DNA of 64,000 nucleotides from positions 124,001 through 188,000 of the forward strand of contig JAOMWM010000001.1 in NCBI GenBank assembly GCA_028357285.1, written 5' to 3'. The notes beneath the pieces were generated by a model. The model searched no databases and was not told the origin of the DNA. It worked only from the letters and a program-made list of their open reading frames with translations. Of this stretch, positions 9,383 through 19,674 are shown one piece after another; the first letter of the stretch is position 1; every line of letters begins with the position of its first letter. This DNA is from Schleiferiaceae bacterium. GTDB taxonomy: Bacteria > Bacteroidota > Bacteroidia > Flavobacteriales > Schleiferiaceae. The position numbers were made by a program, and so were the translations under genes.

Positions 9383-12167
9383 AGCCCTACTTACCATAGC
9401 CTTAATTTTATGCCAATTCGCAGGAATTGCGCAACAAAAAGGCGTACTACGTGGACGCGCATTGGAAAAAGGTACAAATGAACCGCTTCCGAACGCTGCT
9501 GTTTCCATCGTCGGTACTTTTTATCAGACACTGACAGACTTTGATGGAAATTTTGAGATACGGGACATAAAACCAGGAACGTACAGCGTAAAATTCCAGT
9601 TTATTGGATACCAGCCAATCCTCTTCAATGATATTAAAATAGTCTCAAGAAAACCGACTGTACTCACCGCTAAACTCCAAGAGCAAAGTGAAATGCTGAA
9701 TGCGGTAACAGTAGTCGGACGTAAAAACCAGGTAGACCTTGAAAAAGCGTCTTCCGCCATTACACTCACTGGAAATGAAATTGGAAAGTTAGTTGCAAAA
9801 GGCGTTGAAGATGTATTGGCCCAGCAAGCCGGTGTGCAACGTACTACGGATGGGTTGCAAATCCGTGGAGCGCGCGTTTACGAAACAGAATATCTTATTG
9901 ACGGAATTTCAGCGCAAGATCCACTCGCTGGTACGGGAGGCGGAGTCAGTGTCAGTTCCTCTTCTGTGGGCTCGCTCAATCTTATGACCGGTGGTGCAAG
10001 CGCCGAATACGGTGGTGGTTCAGCTGGTATTATTAATACTCGTATTAAAGAGGGCGGCGAAAAATTCAGTTGGAGTTTGAATTATCAAACAGATCAGATG
10101 GTCGACGCTACCTCCTTCAACACGGATGAGCTCGAAGTAACAGTGAGTACACCGGTGCCCTTTACAAAAAAGAAGCTACGTCTCTTTACCACTGCTCGTG
10201 GCCAATGGTCCGATCATTATTTTGGGTCTACCGCGAACCAATTAAAATCGAGTTTATTCCCTGATAATCCAGAGCTATGGGCGCCACGCCAAAGCAATGA
10301 CTATACCCATACCGTAAAATTGAGTTATGCGGATAAAACTGTGGGGAAGTTTACGCTAACCAATAGCCACAGCCTCAAGGTGAATCAAAATTCTCGAACG
10401 CTTCAAATCGTCGGATTCGATGCCCTACTTACACCAGGTTTTCAATTCGACAGAAGCAACAACCTAGATAATGCAACGACCTACACACACCACAGTAACC
10501 TAACGGTACTGGGTTGGAACAAACGAATCAACGCAAAAACAGGCTTAACCGTAAGTGCAGGTAGACTCTTCACCAACCTTAGAGCAGATGCGAATGGGCG
10601 CCCATTCCGGGCTGAAACGGTAGATCAGATTTATGATGAAGCCTACATCTTCACGGGAGACTTAACTGTATTTAATCCGAACGATCCCTATGGAAATTAT
10701 TACCTCATCCCTGGGAATGGATTAGTTAATAATGGCGGTGTAACTCCTATCTGGCACGACCATTACGCTGCAGAAAACACGTTTAAAGGAAAATTGACTT
10801 ATCAACCCAATCCTATTCATACCGTTAGCGGTGGTCTGGAACACGCGTTGACAGAATACCAGTGGGTCGACGTTTACCGTCCATGGGTAGGAGCACCGAT
10901 CGTATTAAACGACAGCACTACCACACCGTCTGTATCCATCGGATCGAGTAACGATATTTGGAAAGTAAGCCCACAAAAGGGAGGTCTCTTTGCGCAAGAC
11001 CGCATAGAATACAAAGGTGTTAAAGCCACTTTAGGTATGCGATTCAACTATTGGGCACCAGGGAAATTCGCAGATAACGCAGTGGCCGATTCTTCCTCTC
11101 CTGTCTTACCTGCCATTCGCGAGGCTTATGACCAAAATTCGTTCCGTGCCGGAGGTTTAAACTGGAAAGTACGCTTGCTTCCTCGCTTGAATGTCAGCTT
11201 CCCAGTCACTGAGAACAACGTACTTTATTTCAACTATGGGCACAGCATGCGAATGCCACACCCACGCTTCATGTATGCAGGTCTTGATCCGCAATACCAG
11301 GACCGTAGTTTCTTATCTTCCCTAGGTAACCCGAACCTCAACCCTGAAGTGAACATCTCCTATGAAGTCGGGTACAAAACTTTAGTAGGGAGTCGCATTG
11401 GTTGGACCATCAACGCCTTCAATAACAACCGCTTCGATTACATCGTTTCGCGTCGCGTTATTACGACGGATGCAACCGGTCGTCCGGTAACTAAAACCAT
11501 GTACATCAATCAAGACTATGCTAAAATAATTGGTGTAGAAACCCAATTGAATGCTCGGTTAAACAACTCCTTTTCCTCATTCTTTAACGGCTCGTACCAA
11601 CAAGCTCGCGGAAAATCAAACAGTGCGCGAGAAAGTGCACTTCAGATCGCCCAAACGGGTGAAGTACCGTTAACTCAAGAGCAGTTCTTAGCTTGGGATA
11701 GGCCATGGAAATTTAATGCTGGAGTCAGCTTTCAAAACGACAGCAGTAAGTTCCGCGCATCGCTCAATGCCCAATACACCTCTGGATACCGTTACACTCC
11801 ACAAATTTTAGAAGGGTATAACGACCTAGGTCGTCCACAATACCGCGTTGATAATGCAAATTATTTGAGGGAACGTGGTGCCTACTGGTTCGGAATTAAT
11901 GGAAAGGCTTCCTACGCTCTCGTGAAATTCGGCACCGGAGGTATTCTATTGAACGTTGAGGTAATGAACATTACTGGACGTAGAAATGCCCAATTGGTCA
12001 ACCCTATTACAGGCCGCGCCTATGAATATGGCGACGATGTTCCGCTGACTTGGCGCGATCCACGTCCAGAATTTAATGGTCCGCAAGAGACCGGTACCGA
12101 TCCTAGGAATCCGGCGCGTTACTCCGCTCCGACACAAATTTTAGCAGGAATTCAAATCAAATGGTAA
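9369..12167 (+). CDS. TonB-dependent receptor with N-terminal carboxypeptidase-regulatory-like domain (alternative start at 9360)
   Basis: GVLRGRALEKGTNEPLPNAAVSIVGTFYQTLTDFDGNFEI, plug-like VEDVLAQQAGVQRTTDGLQIRGARVYETEYLIDGI, beta-barrel ending in ILAGIQIKW. Confidence 0.92.
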   Translation: MRYSKALLTIALILCQFAGIAQQKGVLRGRALEKGTNEPLPNAAVSIVGTFYQTLTDFDGNFEIRDIKPGTYSVKFQFIGYQPILFNDIKIVSRKPTVLTAKLQEQSEMLNAVTVVGRKNQVDLEKASSAITLTGNEIGKLVAKGVEDVLAQQAGVQRTTDGLQIRGARVYETEYLIDGISAQDPLAGTGGGVSVSSSSVGSLNLMTGGASAEYGGGSAGIINTRIKEGGEKFSWSLNYQTDQMVDATSFNTDELEVTVSTPVPFTKKKLRLFTTARGQWSDHYFGSTANQLKSSLFPDNPELWAPRQSNDYTHTVKLSYADKTVGKFTLTNSHSLKVNQNSRTLQIVGFDALLTPGFQFDRSNNLDNATTYTHHSNLTVLGWNKRINAKTGLTVSAGRLFTNLRADANGRPFRAETVDQIYDEAYIFTGDLTVFNPNDPYGNYYLIPGNGLVNNGGVTPIWHDHYAAENTFKGKLTYQPNPIHTVSGGLEHALTEYQWVDVYRPWVGAPIVLNDSTTTPSVSIGSSNDIWKVSPQKGGLFAQDRIEYKGVKATLGMRFNYWAPGKFADNAVADSSSPVLPAIREAYDQNSFRAGGLNWKVRLLPRLNVSFPVTENNVLYFNYGHSMRMPHPRFMYAGLDPQYQDRSFLSSLGNPNLNPEVNISYEVGYKTLVGSRIGWTINAFNNNRFDYIVSRRVITTDATGRPVTKTMYINQDYAKIIGVETQLNARLNNSFSSFFNGSYQQARGKSNSARESALQIAQTGEVPLTQEQFLAWDRPWKFNAGVSFQNDSSKFRASLNAQYTSGYRYTPQILEGYNDLGRPQYRVDNANYLRERGAYWFGINGKASYALVKFGTGGILLNVEVMNITGRRNAQLVNPITGRAYEYGDDVPLTWRDPRPEFNGPQETGTDPRNPARYSAPTQILAGIQIKW

Positions 12168-13138
12168 GACGTCACTTTTACATACCGCTGGTCATTGTTT
12201 TGCTCCTGAGTTTTGGTGCTAAGGCTCAATTATTACCTACCTACGGCGAGGAGCGCGCTGGACTCAGTGCCTTCACTTTCTTAAAACTTCCAATCGACCC
12301 TGCGAGCACGGCAGTCGGTGGTGCAAGCTTAGCCATGACCGATCACAGCTTCGGTGCTCTAATCAACCCTGCACTGATAAGCGGAGGTAATCAGCAAGGT
12401 GTTTTTTCTGCAAACAGAGCTTTGGGTGGCGGCATCAATCATGATTTTGTTGCAGTAACTAAAGCACGAGAAAATGGGCAACATATTGCGCTCACGCTCA
12501 ACAGTCTTAGCACAGGATCCATCCTCGAAAGAACTGTTTGGCAACCGGAAGGCACCGGTGCTACTACCTCAGCGGCGCTTACCTGTGTTGGACTAGGAGT
12601 AAGCCAAGCCTTCAGTGAGTACTTCCATGCGGGAGTTCAACTCAAATACGGTCTGGAGCAACTAGGTGTCTACAGAGCACATAACGTTTACCTAGACTTA
12701 GGCTTCTTGTATAAACTGGACATAGCGGATCTTCAATTCGCAGCTGCCCTGACCAATTTTGGCCCGAATACGCCGCTGAGTAATATGCCCGTAGGTCAAG
12801 AATCGGCATTAGCGGCTACGCCTCAAATGTTCTCTATGGGTATTCAATGGACGGCTTGGAAAAAGGGCGACCACAGCCTCACCCCGAGTCTGCAACTGAA
12901 CCATCCTACGGATAATGCCGAGTTTTATGCGGGCGGATTAAAATACCAATGGCGTTCACAATTGTGGGGAGCAGTCGGTTACCAGATCGGAAGTCAAAAA
13001 GCACTTCCTTGGATGGGTTTCGGAATGAAAACCATATTAAAAGGATGGCCTGTGGAATGGGGCGTAGGGGCACAACCTACACCGTATAACCAGTACCAAG
13101 GCACGATAGGAATTAAAATAAAACCACTCACATGGTAA
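12161..13138 (+). CDS. PorV/PorQ-family outer-membrane beta-barrel protein
   Basis: AGLSAFTFLKLPIDPASTAVGGASLAMTDHSFGALINPALIS is the N-terminal pattern of PorV/PorQ proteins; barrel-like C terminus IGIKIKPLTW. Confidence 0.75.
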   Translation: MVRRHFYIPLVIVLLLSFGAKAQLLPTYGEERAGLSAFTFLKLPIDPASTAVGGASLAMTDHSFGALINPALISGGNQQGVFSANRALGGGINHDFVAVTKARENGQHIALTLNSLSTGSILERTVWQPEGTGATTSAALTCVGLGVSQAFSEYFHAGVQLKYGLEQLGVYRAHNVYLDLGFLYKLDIADLQFAAALTNFGPNTPLSNMPVGQESALAATPQMFSMGIQWTAWKKGDHSLTPSLQLNHPTDNAEFYAGGLKYQWRSQLWGAVGYQIGSQKALPWMGFGMKTILKGWPVEWGVGAQPTPYNQYQGTIGIKIKPLTW

Positions 13139-14316
13139 GAACCTTAGGCATATTTTTCATCCTAAGTATAGGGTTATTACTGAGCAGTTGCGACAACTAC
13201 TTCGGTGAACGGACTAATTTAGATTTCATAGAAATCCCTACCTACGACGTACGCGAAATCAGCTATGTGCCTATCGCACCAAACATTCAGGATGCCATTG
13301 CACCCGTGGATGTTTACGTAGGTTACGATGAGTTTATATATGTTGTGGACAGCGCACAAGATCTTATCCTACGCTACGACATAGCCCTGAATCTACAAGG
13401 CAGCATTTATGTACCAGGCGTTCGTAAGGTCACACAAACCCGGAGTTTTGATCTTCTCGCAATAGGGACCTACGACACAACAATTACAGGCGTTGACTAT
13501 AGCCTAACGGCACTTTATGAAATAGGAATGGTTGGTAGTGACAATGTATTGTCCATGCAAGGGGCTACAGCTGAAGCAGTCATTGTGCACCCTTTCTACT
13601 TTAAAAACAGTTTCTCATCTTCGGATGCAAAGGTGAAGTTTACGGATGTGGCGATAATTGGCTCCAATATTCAATCGGAAAACAATAGCTATTATTTGAG
13701 CCGAACAGGGGTAAGCACGAACAATGCAGGGTTTGGCCCCGACAACGCCGTGCTAAAATTCACAAAAGATCACGAATGGATCAGTGCACTGCCTATTACG
13801 GCATCAGGGGCTACTTATAATAATTACTTTAAAAAGCCATTAGCGCTTCAAGGATTTACTCAAGCACCTCAGCTAACTGCGACCAACAGTCCAGACTTTT
13901 GGGTACTTAATCAAGATGAGGATCAGGAAATCCAGGTGCAACATATCCAATTCACAGAAGGGCCTTTCGGAGCACTCTATCAACCTATTTTTTACAGTAC
14001 ACTAGATCCTGCCGCAAAACGCTATTTGCAAACACCAAAGCGTTTCGTAAATCCTATTGATTTATGTCTAGCTGGCGACGGTTCGCGATTTTTATTCGTT
14101 GCAGATGCCGGTGTAGATAGTGTATTCCAATTTACTTCTTCCGGATTAGAAGGGGTTCCTCCACCGCCAGCATCGGCGGCTGAATTTAATGCCCTTGTCT
14201 CCTTAGGAGGCTTTGGAAAGGTCAGTGCCTTAAGTTATTACGACAAAATTCTGTACGTGGCAGACTCAAAAAACGGTACAGTGCAAAGATTTAAACTTAC
14301 CCTTGATTTTGATTAA
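13132..14316 (+). CDS. Predicted lipoprotein, NHL/beta-propeller-like
   Basis: Lipobox-like LGIFFILSIGLLLSSC; propeller-like segments YVGYDEFIYVVDSAQDLILRYD, FLFVADAGVDSVFQF and ILYVADSKNGTVQRF. Confidence 0.65.
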   Translation: MVRTLGIFFILSIGLLLSSCDNYFGERTNLDFIEIPTYDVREISYVPIAPNIQDAIAPVDVYVGYDEFIYVVDSAQDLILRYDIALNLQGSIYVPGVRKVTQTRSFDLLAIGTYDTTITGVDYSLTALYEIGMVGSDNVLSMQGATAEAVIVHPFYFKNSFSSSDAKVKFTDVAIIGSNIQSENNSYYLSRTGVSTNNAGFGPDNAVLKFTKDHEWISALPITASGATYNNYFKKPLALQGFTQAPQLTATNSPDFWVLNQDEDQEIQVQHIQFTEGPFGALYQPIFYSTLDPAAKRYLQTPKRFVNPIDLCLAGDGSRFLFVADAGVDSVFQFTSSGLEGVPPPPASAAEFNALVSLGGFGKVSALSYYDKILYVADSKNGTVQRFKLTLDFD

Positions 14317-14391
14317 CATAGCTTAAAGAATTCTGCGTACCTTGAAGGCTTAGAACGTTTAACCACAAACAACACTCAATAACAAAACAAC

Positions 14392-17300
14392 ATGAAGAAG
14401 TTTTTAGTTTTAATGCTTCTGTCATTTTCGTATTTCGGAATGGCGCAAGCATCGAAAGATGTCTCTTTTAGTGTAGATATGAATGGCGTAACAAGCTCGT
14501 TCACTAATGTCTATGTTTCAGGAACGATGAACAGTTGGAGCGGAAACGCAAATCAACTTACTGACGCTGATGGAGATGGTATTTACGAAGGGAAAATTGC
14601 CCTTTCCCCCGGCTCTTATGAGTATAAGTTTACTTATGACAACTGGGTTGGACAAGAAAGTTTAGATGCGACTTTAGACAGTGCATGTACGCTAACTACA
14701 GGGTCATTTACCAACAGGTTCATTACGATCGATAGTACGAGTATTACTAATACAAGTTTCGATGATGAGCCGGTTCGCGATGACAACAGAGAGGACTGGA
14801 GAAATTCTGCACTGGAATCGCATGCCGATTCCTACTTTGGGAACTCTGATTACGTACTACAAATGTCTACAACAGAGCGTTCTGGAACATGGGCTGGAAA
14901 ACTACCGACGGCTGAAAACTCTTCAAAGCCAAGACGTTGGATTTACCAAGAGGTAGCGGTTACTCCAAATACCAACTACGAAATTTTAGGTTACATCCGG
15001 AATAAAGATGAAAACATTGGTTCTACTGTAACTTTTCAGATCTACGATGCGCCATTTGATTCTGCGCAAGTAATTGACGATACTTCTCACATCCTGAGCA
15101 GTGCAGACTTTGATTCAAGCACGGGACACGATACAGATGTATTCACGCCTGCAACAATCACATTTAATTCAGGTAACAACGATACAGTAGTTCTACTTAT
15201 TACTAACGATTACACCTTAAACGTTTCCGGCGAAAACTCTGAAAGTTTCGTTGACGACGTTACCATTAGTACGGTCTTACCTACCGTTTGTTGGGAAGCA
15301 TGTGTGGATTGCTCCACAGCGAATGCATACACTGCAACCTCATGTGGAGATTTATTCTTTAGTGAGTATGCCGAAGGTTCTTCAAACAATAAATACTTTG
15401 AAATCTACAACCCAACCAGCGCAGCGATCTCGTTGAGTGGCTATACTGTCTACTTAAGCGGTAACGGTGGTTCATATACAAATACGTTCACTTCGAATGC
15501 AAGTATTGCTTCAGGTGATGTTTACATGATCTCAACTAACTCATTAGACAGCGCTACTCAAGCATTAGCTGATACCGCTATGGGATATCCTTCTGTAGCA
15601 CACTACAACGGGGACGATGCTCTTATCCTTATGAATGGTACTGACACTATCGACGTTATTGGTACGCCAGGTGTTGATCCGGGTTCTTCTTGGTCAGTAG
15701 GCACAGGGTCTACTAAAGATCATACGCTTATCCGTAAAGCTTCTGTTGACATGGGTTCTACAGATTGGACTACAGGTGCTACAGAATGGGACGTTTATGC
15801 CCAGAATACATGGTCGTACGCAGGTGCACATTCAAGCAGCTGTATTGTTACTCCGAAAAATGTAACCTTCCAGGTAGATATGACTAATGTAACTGCATCA
15901 TTTACGAATGTTTACGTAAGTGGTACTGTTAACAACTGGAGCGGTAATTCTAACCAGCTCACGGATGCAGACGGAGATGGAGTATATGAAGGAACCTTAT
16001 CCTTAATGCCTGGCTCATACGAATACAAGTTTACTTATGACAACTGGACAGGACAAGAGTCGCTCGATGCAACTCTAGACAGTGCTTGTACTTTAACAAC
16101 AGGTGCATTCACAAACAGATATGCAACTTTCGGTAATGCCGATACGACATTACCTGTTGTTTGTTGGGAAGAGTGTTCAGCGTGCGCAGTTCAAACGAAT
16201 TTCGTTGTAACATTCATGGTTAATAGCGCTAACATCACGGTAGGTACAAATGGACTTTACCTAGGTGGAGGTGTTATTGGTGGCGCGAATGCCGTTCAAT
16301 TAGCTGATCCTGACGGTGATGGTATTTACGTAGGTACTGATACATTAAACGGTTCTACTGGTGGAAACTTCATCTTCCTAAACTCTCCTACCTGGAGTGG
16401 CGATTGGGGAGCAAAAGAAAATCTTGCAGGCTTAGCTTGTGCAGATGCGTCGAACTACAACGATCGTATTCTCCCAACGTTCACACAGGATACTACTTTG
16501 ATGTTCTGCTACGGTAACTGTTCTACAGATACTTCGTGTACGGTAGCTTCAACAAATCCTGATGTGACCTTCCGTGTAGATATGAGCAATGTTTCTGCGT
16601 CATTCACTAATGTGTACGTTAGTGGAACGCTGAACAGCTGGAGTGGTAACGCAAACCAGTTAACAGATGCTGATGGTGACGGCGTTTACGAGGGTGATAT
16701 TAATATTGCCGCTGGTAATTATGAATTCAAGTTCACGTACGACAACTGGGTAGGACAAGAATCACTAGATGCAACACTCGACAGTGCTTGTACGTTAACT
16801 ACGGGTGCATTCACGAACCGTTACATTACTATAGGTGCTTCTGATACTACACTTCCTGTGTACTGTTGGGAAGAGTGTACTTCTTGTGCTTCTACGGTAA
16901 CGGGTTGTAGCGAACTATTCTTTAGCGAATACTCTGAAGGGTCGTCAAACAACAAATACATCGAGATTTACAATCCAACTGCAAATGCTGTATCGTTAAG
17001 TACTTATACAGTCTACCAAAGCGGTAATGGTGGTTCATATACGAACACATTCACCACGAATGCAACCATTCAATCTGGTGATGTTTACTTAATCGCAGCA
17101 AACCAAGCTGATGCAACAATTTTAGCCGCTGCTGATACGGCGATGGCTTATCCATCGATTGCTCACTTTAATGGTGACGATGCAATGATTCTTGTAAGCG
17201 GAACGGATACTATTGATGTTATTGGTGTTCCTGGTGTCGATCCAGGTTCTTCATGGACAGTGGGAACCGGTTCTACTGCAAATCATACATTGGTTCGTAA

Positions 17301-19506
17301 AGCAACAGTTGACATGGGATCTACGGATTGGACAACTGGTGCTACAGAATGGGATGTATACTCGCAAAATACTTGGACCTATAAAGGGGCGCATACCAGC
17401 AATTGTATCGCTACTCAAACAGACTTTGTCGTAACCTTCATGGTAAATACCGCAAATATCACTGTAGGTACGAACGGACTTTACTTAGGTGGTGGCGTTA
17501 TTGGTGGCGCGAATGCCGTTCAATTAGCTGATCCTGACGGTGACGGTATTTATGTAGGTACAGACACTTTGAATGGTGCTAACGGAGGAAACTTTATCTT
17601 CCTTAACAATCCGGCCAATGCGTCGGACTGGAATGCAAAAGAAAATCTTACAGGTCTCTCTTGTGCTGATCCTAACAACTACAATGATCGTATACTTCCA
17701 ACATTCACTCAGGATACAACATTGATGTTCTGTTTCGGTACGTGTTCGGCAGATACATCATGTTCTGTTACTGCTACGTACCCTGATGTAACCTTTAGTG
17801 TGGATATGAATAATGTTTCAGCTTCATTCACTAATGTATATGTAAGTGGAACATTGAATAGCTGGAGTGGTAACGCTAATCAGCTGACCGATCCAGATGG
17901 AGATGGTGTCTACGACGCGGATATTAGTCTTGCCCCGGGTAATTATGAATTCAAATTCACTTACGATAACTGGGTAGGTCAAGAAAACCTTGATCCTAAT
18001 ACACTGGATTCGAATTGTACTTTAACAACAGGTGCCTTCACCAACCGTTATATTTCAGTTGGCGTAGCAGATACAACGCTACCCGTATATTGTTGGGAGG
18101 AATGTGTTGCTTGTGCGATCAATGTACCAACGTACACTATTGATCAGATAGACAATACAGATGCGGATGGTGTTCCAGACTCACTAAATGTTTATTGTAA
18201 AGTAATTGGTGTTGTTCACGGTGTAGACATGCAAGGTTCTTCTAGTGCAGTGTCATTCACTGTGCATGACGGTACGGGAGGTTTAGGAACGTATTCCTCT
18301 GTTGCTACAGTTGCTTCGTACACCGTAACCGAAGGAGATGAAGTTCGCATTGTTGGGGATATAGGCCACTTCAATGGACTTCTCCAGATGTATGTTGATA
18401 GTGTTACCGTTATCAGTACTGGTAATGCAACGCAAACACCGACCGTGGTTACTTCTTTAGGTGAGAGCACGGAAAGTGAATTAGTCAAGTTCGAAAACAT
18501 GACTATGGTAGATCCTACACAATGGGGATCTGGATCTTCAGGTTACAACATTGATATTACAAACGGTACAGATACTGTAGTAATGCGCATTGATGCTGAT
18601 GTAGATTTATATGGCGCAGTTGCACCAGTAGGAATGTTTGATGTTGTTGGTATCGGCGGTCAGTATGACTTCAGTGCGCCGCACTTCGACGGTTACCAAT
18701 TATTACCGCGCTACCAAGCAGATATTATGCCATCTACAGGTGGTGGTTCTGCTGTTAAGCTTTCTATCTCAGAAATCATGTCTGGCTCTAACTCCACTGC
18801 GTACAATGCAGACTGGTTTGAAATTCACAACTATGGTGATTCTGCTGTAGATTTAGGAGGCTTCTCTTGGGATGATGAAAGTGAAATTCCTGGAACCTCA
18901 ACGTTCCCAATGGTTACAGTTCAACCTGGTCAAGCCATCGTAGTTCTTGATGACGTAGCCGCTAATAAAGATGCGTTCTTAACAGAGTGGAAATTGTATG
19001 CTGGTTCAGTAACTATCGTTGCTAATGATGAATTAACCGGTTCGTTCCCAAGCTTAAGTCAAAATGGCGATGCAGTATTCTTATATGATGCTAATGGTGC
19101 AGAAATGGCGAGTGGTGTATACACCGCTGCTACTGCAGGATTCTCTGTTGAATTCGATACCACTGGTGCATTCTTAGGTGATGCGGTTGACGGTACGAAC
19201 GGTGCCTACACATCACTCGAAGGTGATGTTGGTTCTCCTGGTAACTTAACACCTAATACAGGTTTTGGCGAAGCCGCAGTAATCAGCAGTATCTTCCCGA
19301 ATCCAACTACAGGATCATTTACTGTGAACCTAGTAAGCGATGTTAGCTATGATGCTACAATAACGAATATTACTGGTGCTACCGTGTTCCAAAAAGTGGG
19401 TACCGGCGCAGTATTGAATATTGATTTGAATACGGCTAGAGGAACTTACGTACTCCGTGTACGTACGGCTCAAGGAACCGCAGTGCAAATGATCGTCTTG
19501 CAGTAA
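14392..19506 (+). CDS. 1704-aa modular secreted protein: tandem beta-sandwich (carbohydrate-binding/E-set-like) modules, lamin-tail domains, OB-fold-like domain, T9SS sorting domain
   Basis: Signal peptide; four copies of VTFxVDMxNVxxSFTNVYVSGTxNSWSGN; two internal LTD-like copies SEYxEGSSNNKYxEIYNP; final LTD SEIMSGSNSTAYNADWFEIHNYGDSAVDLGG; C-terminal ISSIFPNPTTGSFTVNL...ARGTYVLRVRTAQG. Confidence 0.85.
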   Translation: MKKFLVLMLLSFSYFGMAQASKDVSFSVDMNGVTSSFTNVYVSGTMNSWSGNANQLTDADGDGIYEGKIALSPGSYEYKFTYDNWVGQESLDATLDSACTLTTGSFTNRFITIDSTSITNTSFDDEPVRDDNREDWRNSALESHADSYFGNSDYVLQMSTTERSGTWAGKLPTAENSSKPRRWIYQEVAVTPNTNYEILGYIRNKDENIGSTVTFQIYDAPFDSAQVIDDTSHILSSADFDSSTGHDTDVFTPATITFNSGNNDTVVLLITNDYTLNVSGENSESFVDDVTISTVLPTVCWEACVDCSTANAYTATSCGDLFFSEYAEGSSNNKYFEIYNPTSAAISLSGYTVYLSGNGGSYTNTFTSNASIASGDVYMISTNSLDSATQALADTAMGYPSVAHYNGDDALILMNGTDTIDVIGTPGVDPGSSWSVGTGSTKDHTLIRKASVDMGSTDWTTGATEWDVYAQNTWSYAGAHSSSCIVTPKNVTFQVDMTNVTASFTNVYVSGTVNNWSGNSNQLTDADGDGVYEGTLSLMPGSYEYKFTYDNWTGQESLDATLDSACTLTTGAFTNRYATFGNADTTLPVVCWEECSACAVQTNFVVTFMVNSANITVGTNGLYLGGGVIGGANAVQLADPDGDGIYVGTDTLNGSTGGNFIFLNSPTWSGDWGAKENLAGLACADASNYNDRILPTFTQDTTLMFCYGNCSTDTSCTVASTNPDVTFRVDMSNVSASFTNVYVSGTLNSWSGNANQLTDADGDGVYEGDINIAAGNYEFKFTYDNWVGQESLDATLDSACTLTTGAFTNRYITIGASDTTLPVYCWEECTSCASTVTGCSELFFSEYSEGSSNNKYIEIYNPTANAVSLSTYTVYQSGNGGSYTNTFTTNATIQSGDVYLIAANQADATILAAADTAMAYPSIAHFNGDDAMILVSGTDTIDVIGVPGVDPGSSWTVGTGSTANHTLVRKATVDMGSTDWTTGATEWDVYSQNTWTYKGAHTSNCIATQTDFVVTFMVNTANITVGTNGLYLGGGVIGGANAVQLADPDGDGIYVGTDTLNGANGGNFIFLNNPANASDWNAKENLTGLSCADPNNYNDRILPTFTQDTTLMFCFGTCSADTSCSVTATYPDVTFSVDMNNVSASFTNVYVSGTLNSWSGNANQLTDPDGDGVYDADISLAPGNYEFKFTYDNWVGQENLDPNTLDSNCTLTTGAFTNRYISVGVADTTLPVYCWEECVACAINVPTYTIDQIDNTDADGVPDSLNVYCKVIGVVHGVDMQGSSSAVSFTVHDGTGGLGTYSSVATVASYTVTEGDEVRIVGDIGHFNGLLQMYVDSVTVISTGNATQTPTVVTSLGESTESELVKFENMTMVDPTQWGSGSSGYNIDITNGTDTVVMRIDADVDLYGAVAPVGMFDVVGIGGQYDFSAPHFDGYQLLPRYQADIMPSTGGGSAVKLSISEIMSGSNSTAYNADWFEIHNYGDSAVDLGGFSWDDESEIPGTSTFPMVTVQPGQAIVVLDDVAANKDAFLTEWKLYAGSVTIVANDELTGSFPSLSQNGDAVFLYDANGAEMASGVYTAATAGFSVEFDTTGAFLGDAVDGTNGAYTSLEGDVGSPGNLTPNTGFGEAAVISSIFPNPTTGSFTVNLVSDVSYDATITNITGATVFQKVGTGAVLNIDLNTARGTYVLRVRTAQGTAVQMIVLQ
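14457..18117 (+). repeat. Internal tandem domain repeats in the 14392-19506 gene (modules A, B and C)
   Basis: A at ~14457-14730, 15852-16187, 16555-16890, 17779-18117; B at ~15343-15845 and 16906-17405; C at ~16196-16540 and 17417-17764; exact 47-bp identity between 16273-16319 and 17497-17543. Confidence 0.9.
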
Positions 19507-19528
19507 GCACGAAATAAGCGAATAAAAG

Positions 19529-19566
19529 AAACCCCCCGCTGCCCATGGCCGCGGGGGGTTTTATTT
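19529..19566 (+). terminator. Intrinsic terminator after the modular repeat gene
   Basis: aaccccccgc...gcggggggtt stem followed by T-rich tract. Confidence 0.88.
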
Positions 19567-19674
19567 TGCGCCAAAATGTATACAGGATTCGTAAATGTGT
19601 ATAATGGGTAATAGCCACATACTACGCAACTTTACAATTCTAAAACAGAATAGATATGAGCACAAGCAACACAT

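Noticed and set aside
14457-18117. Possible CRISPR or minisatellite array
   Set aside because: Repeats are ~250-500 bp in-frame protein modules with codon-level divergence, not short repeats with spacers.
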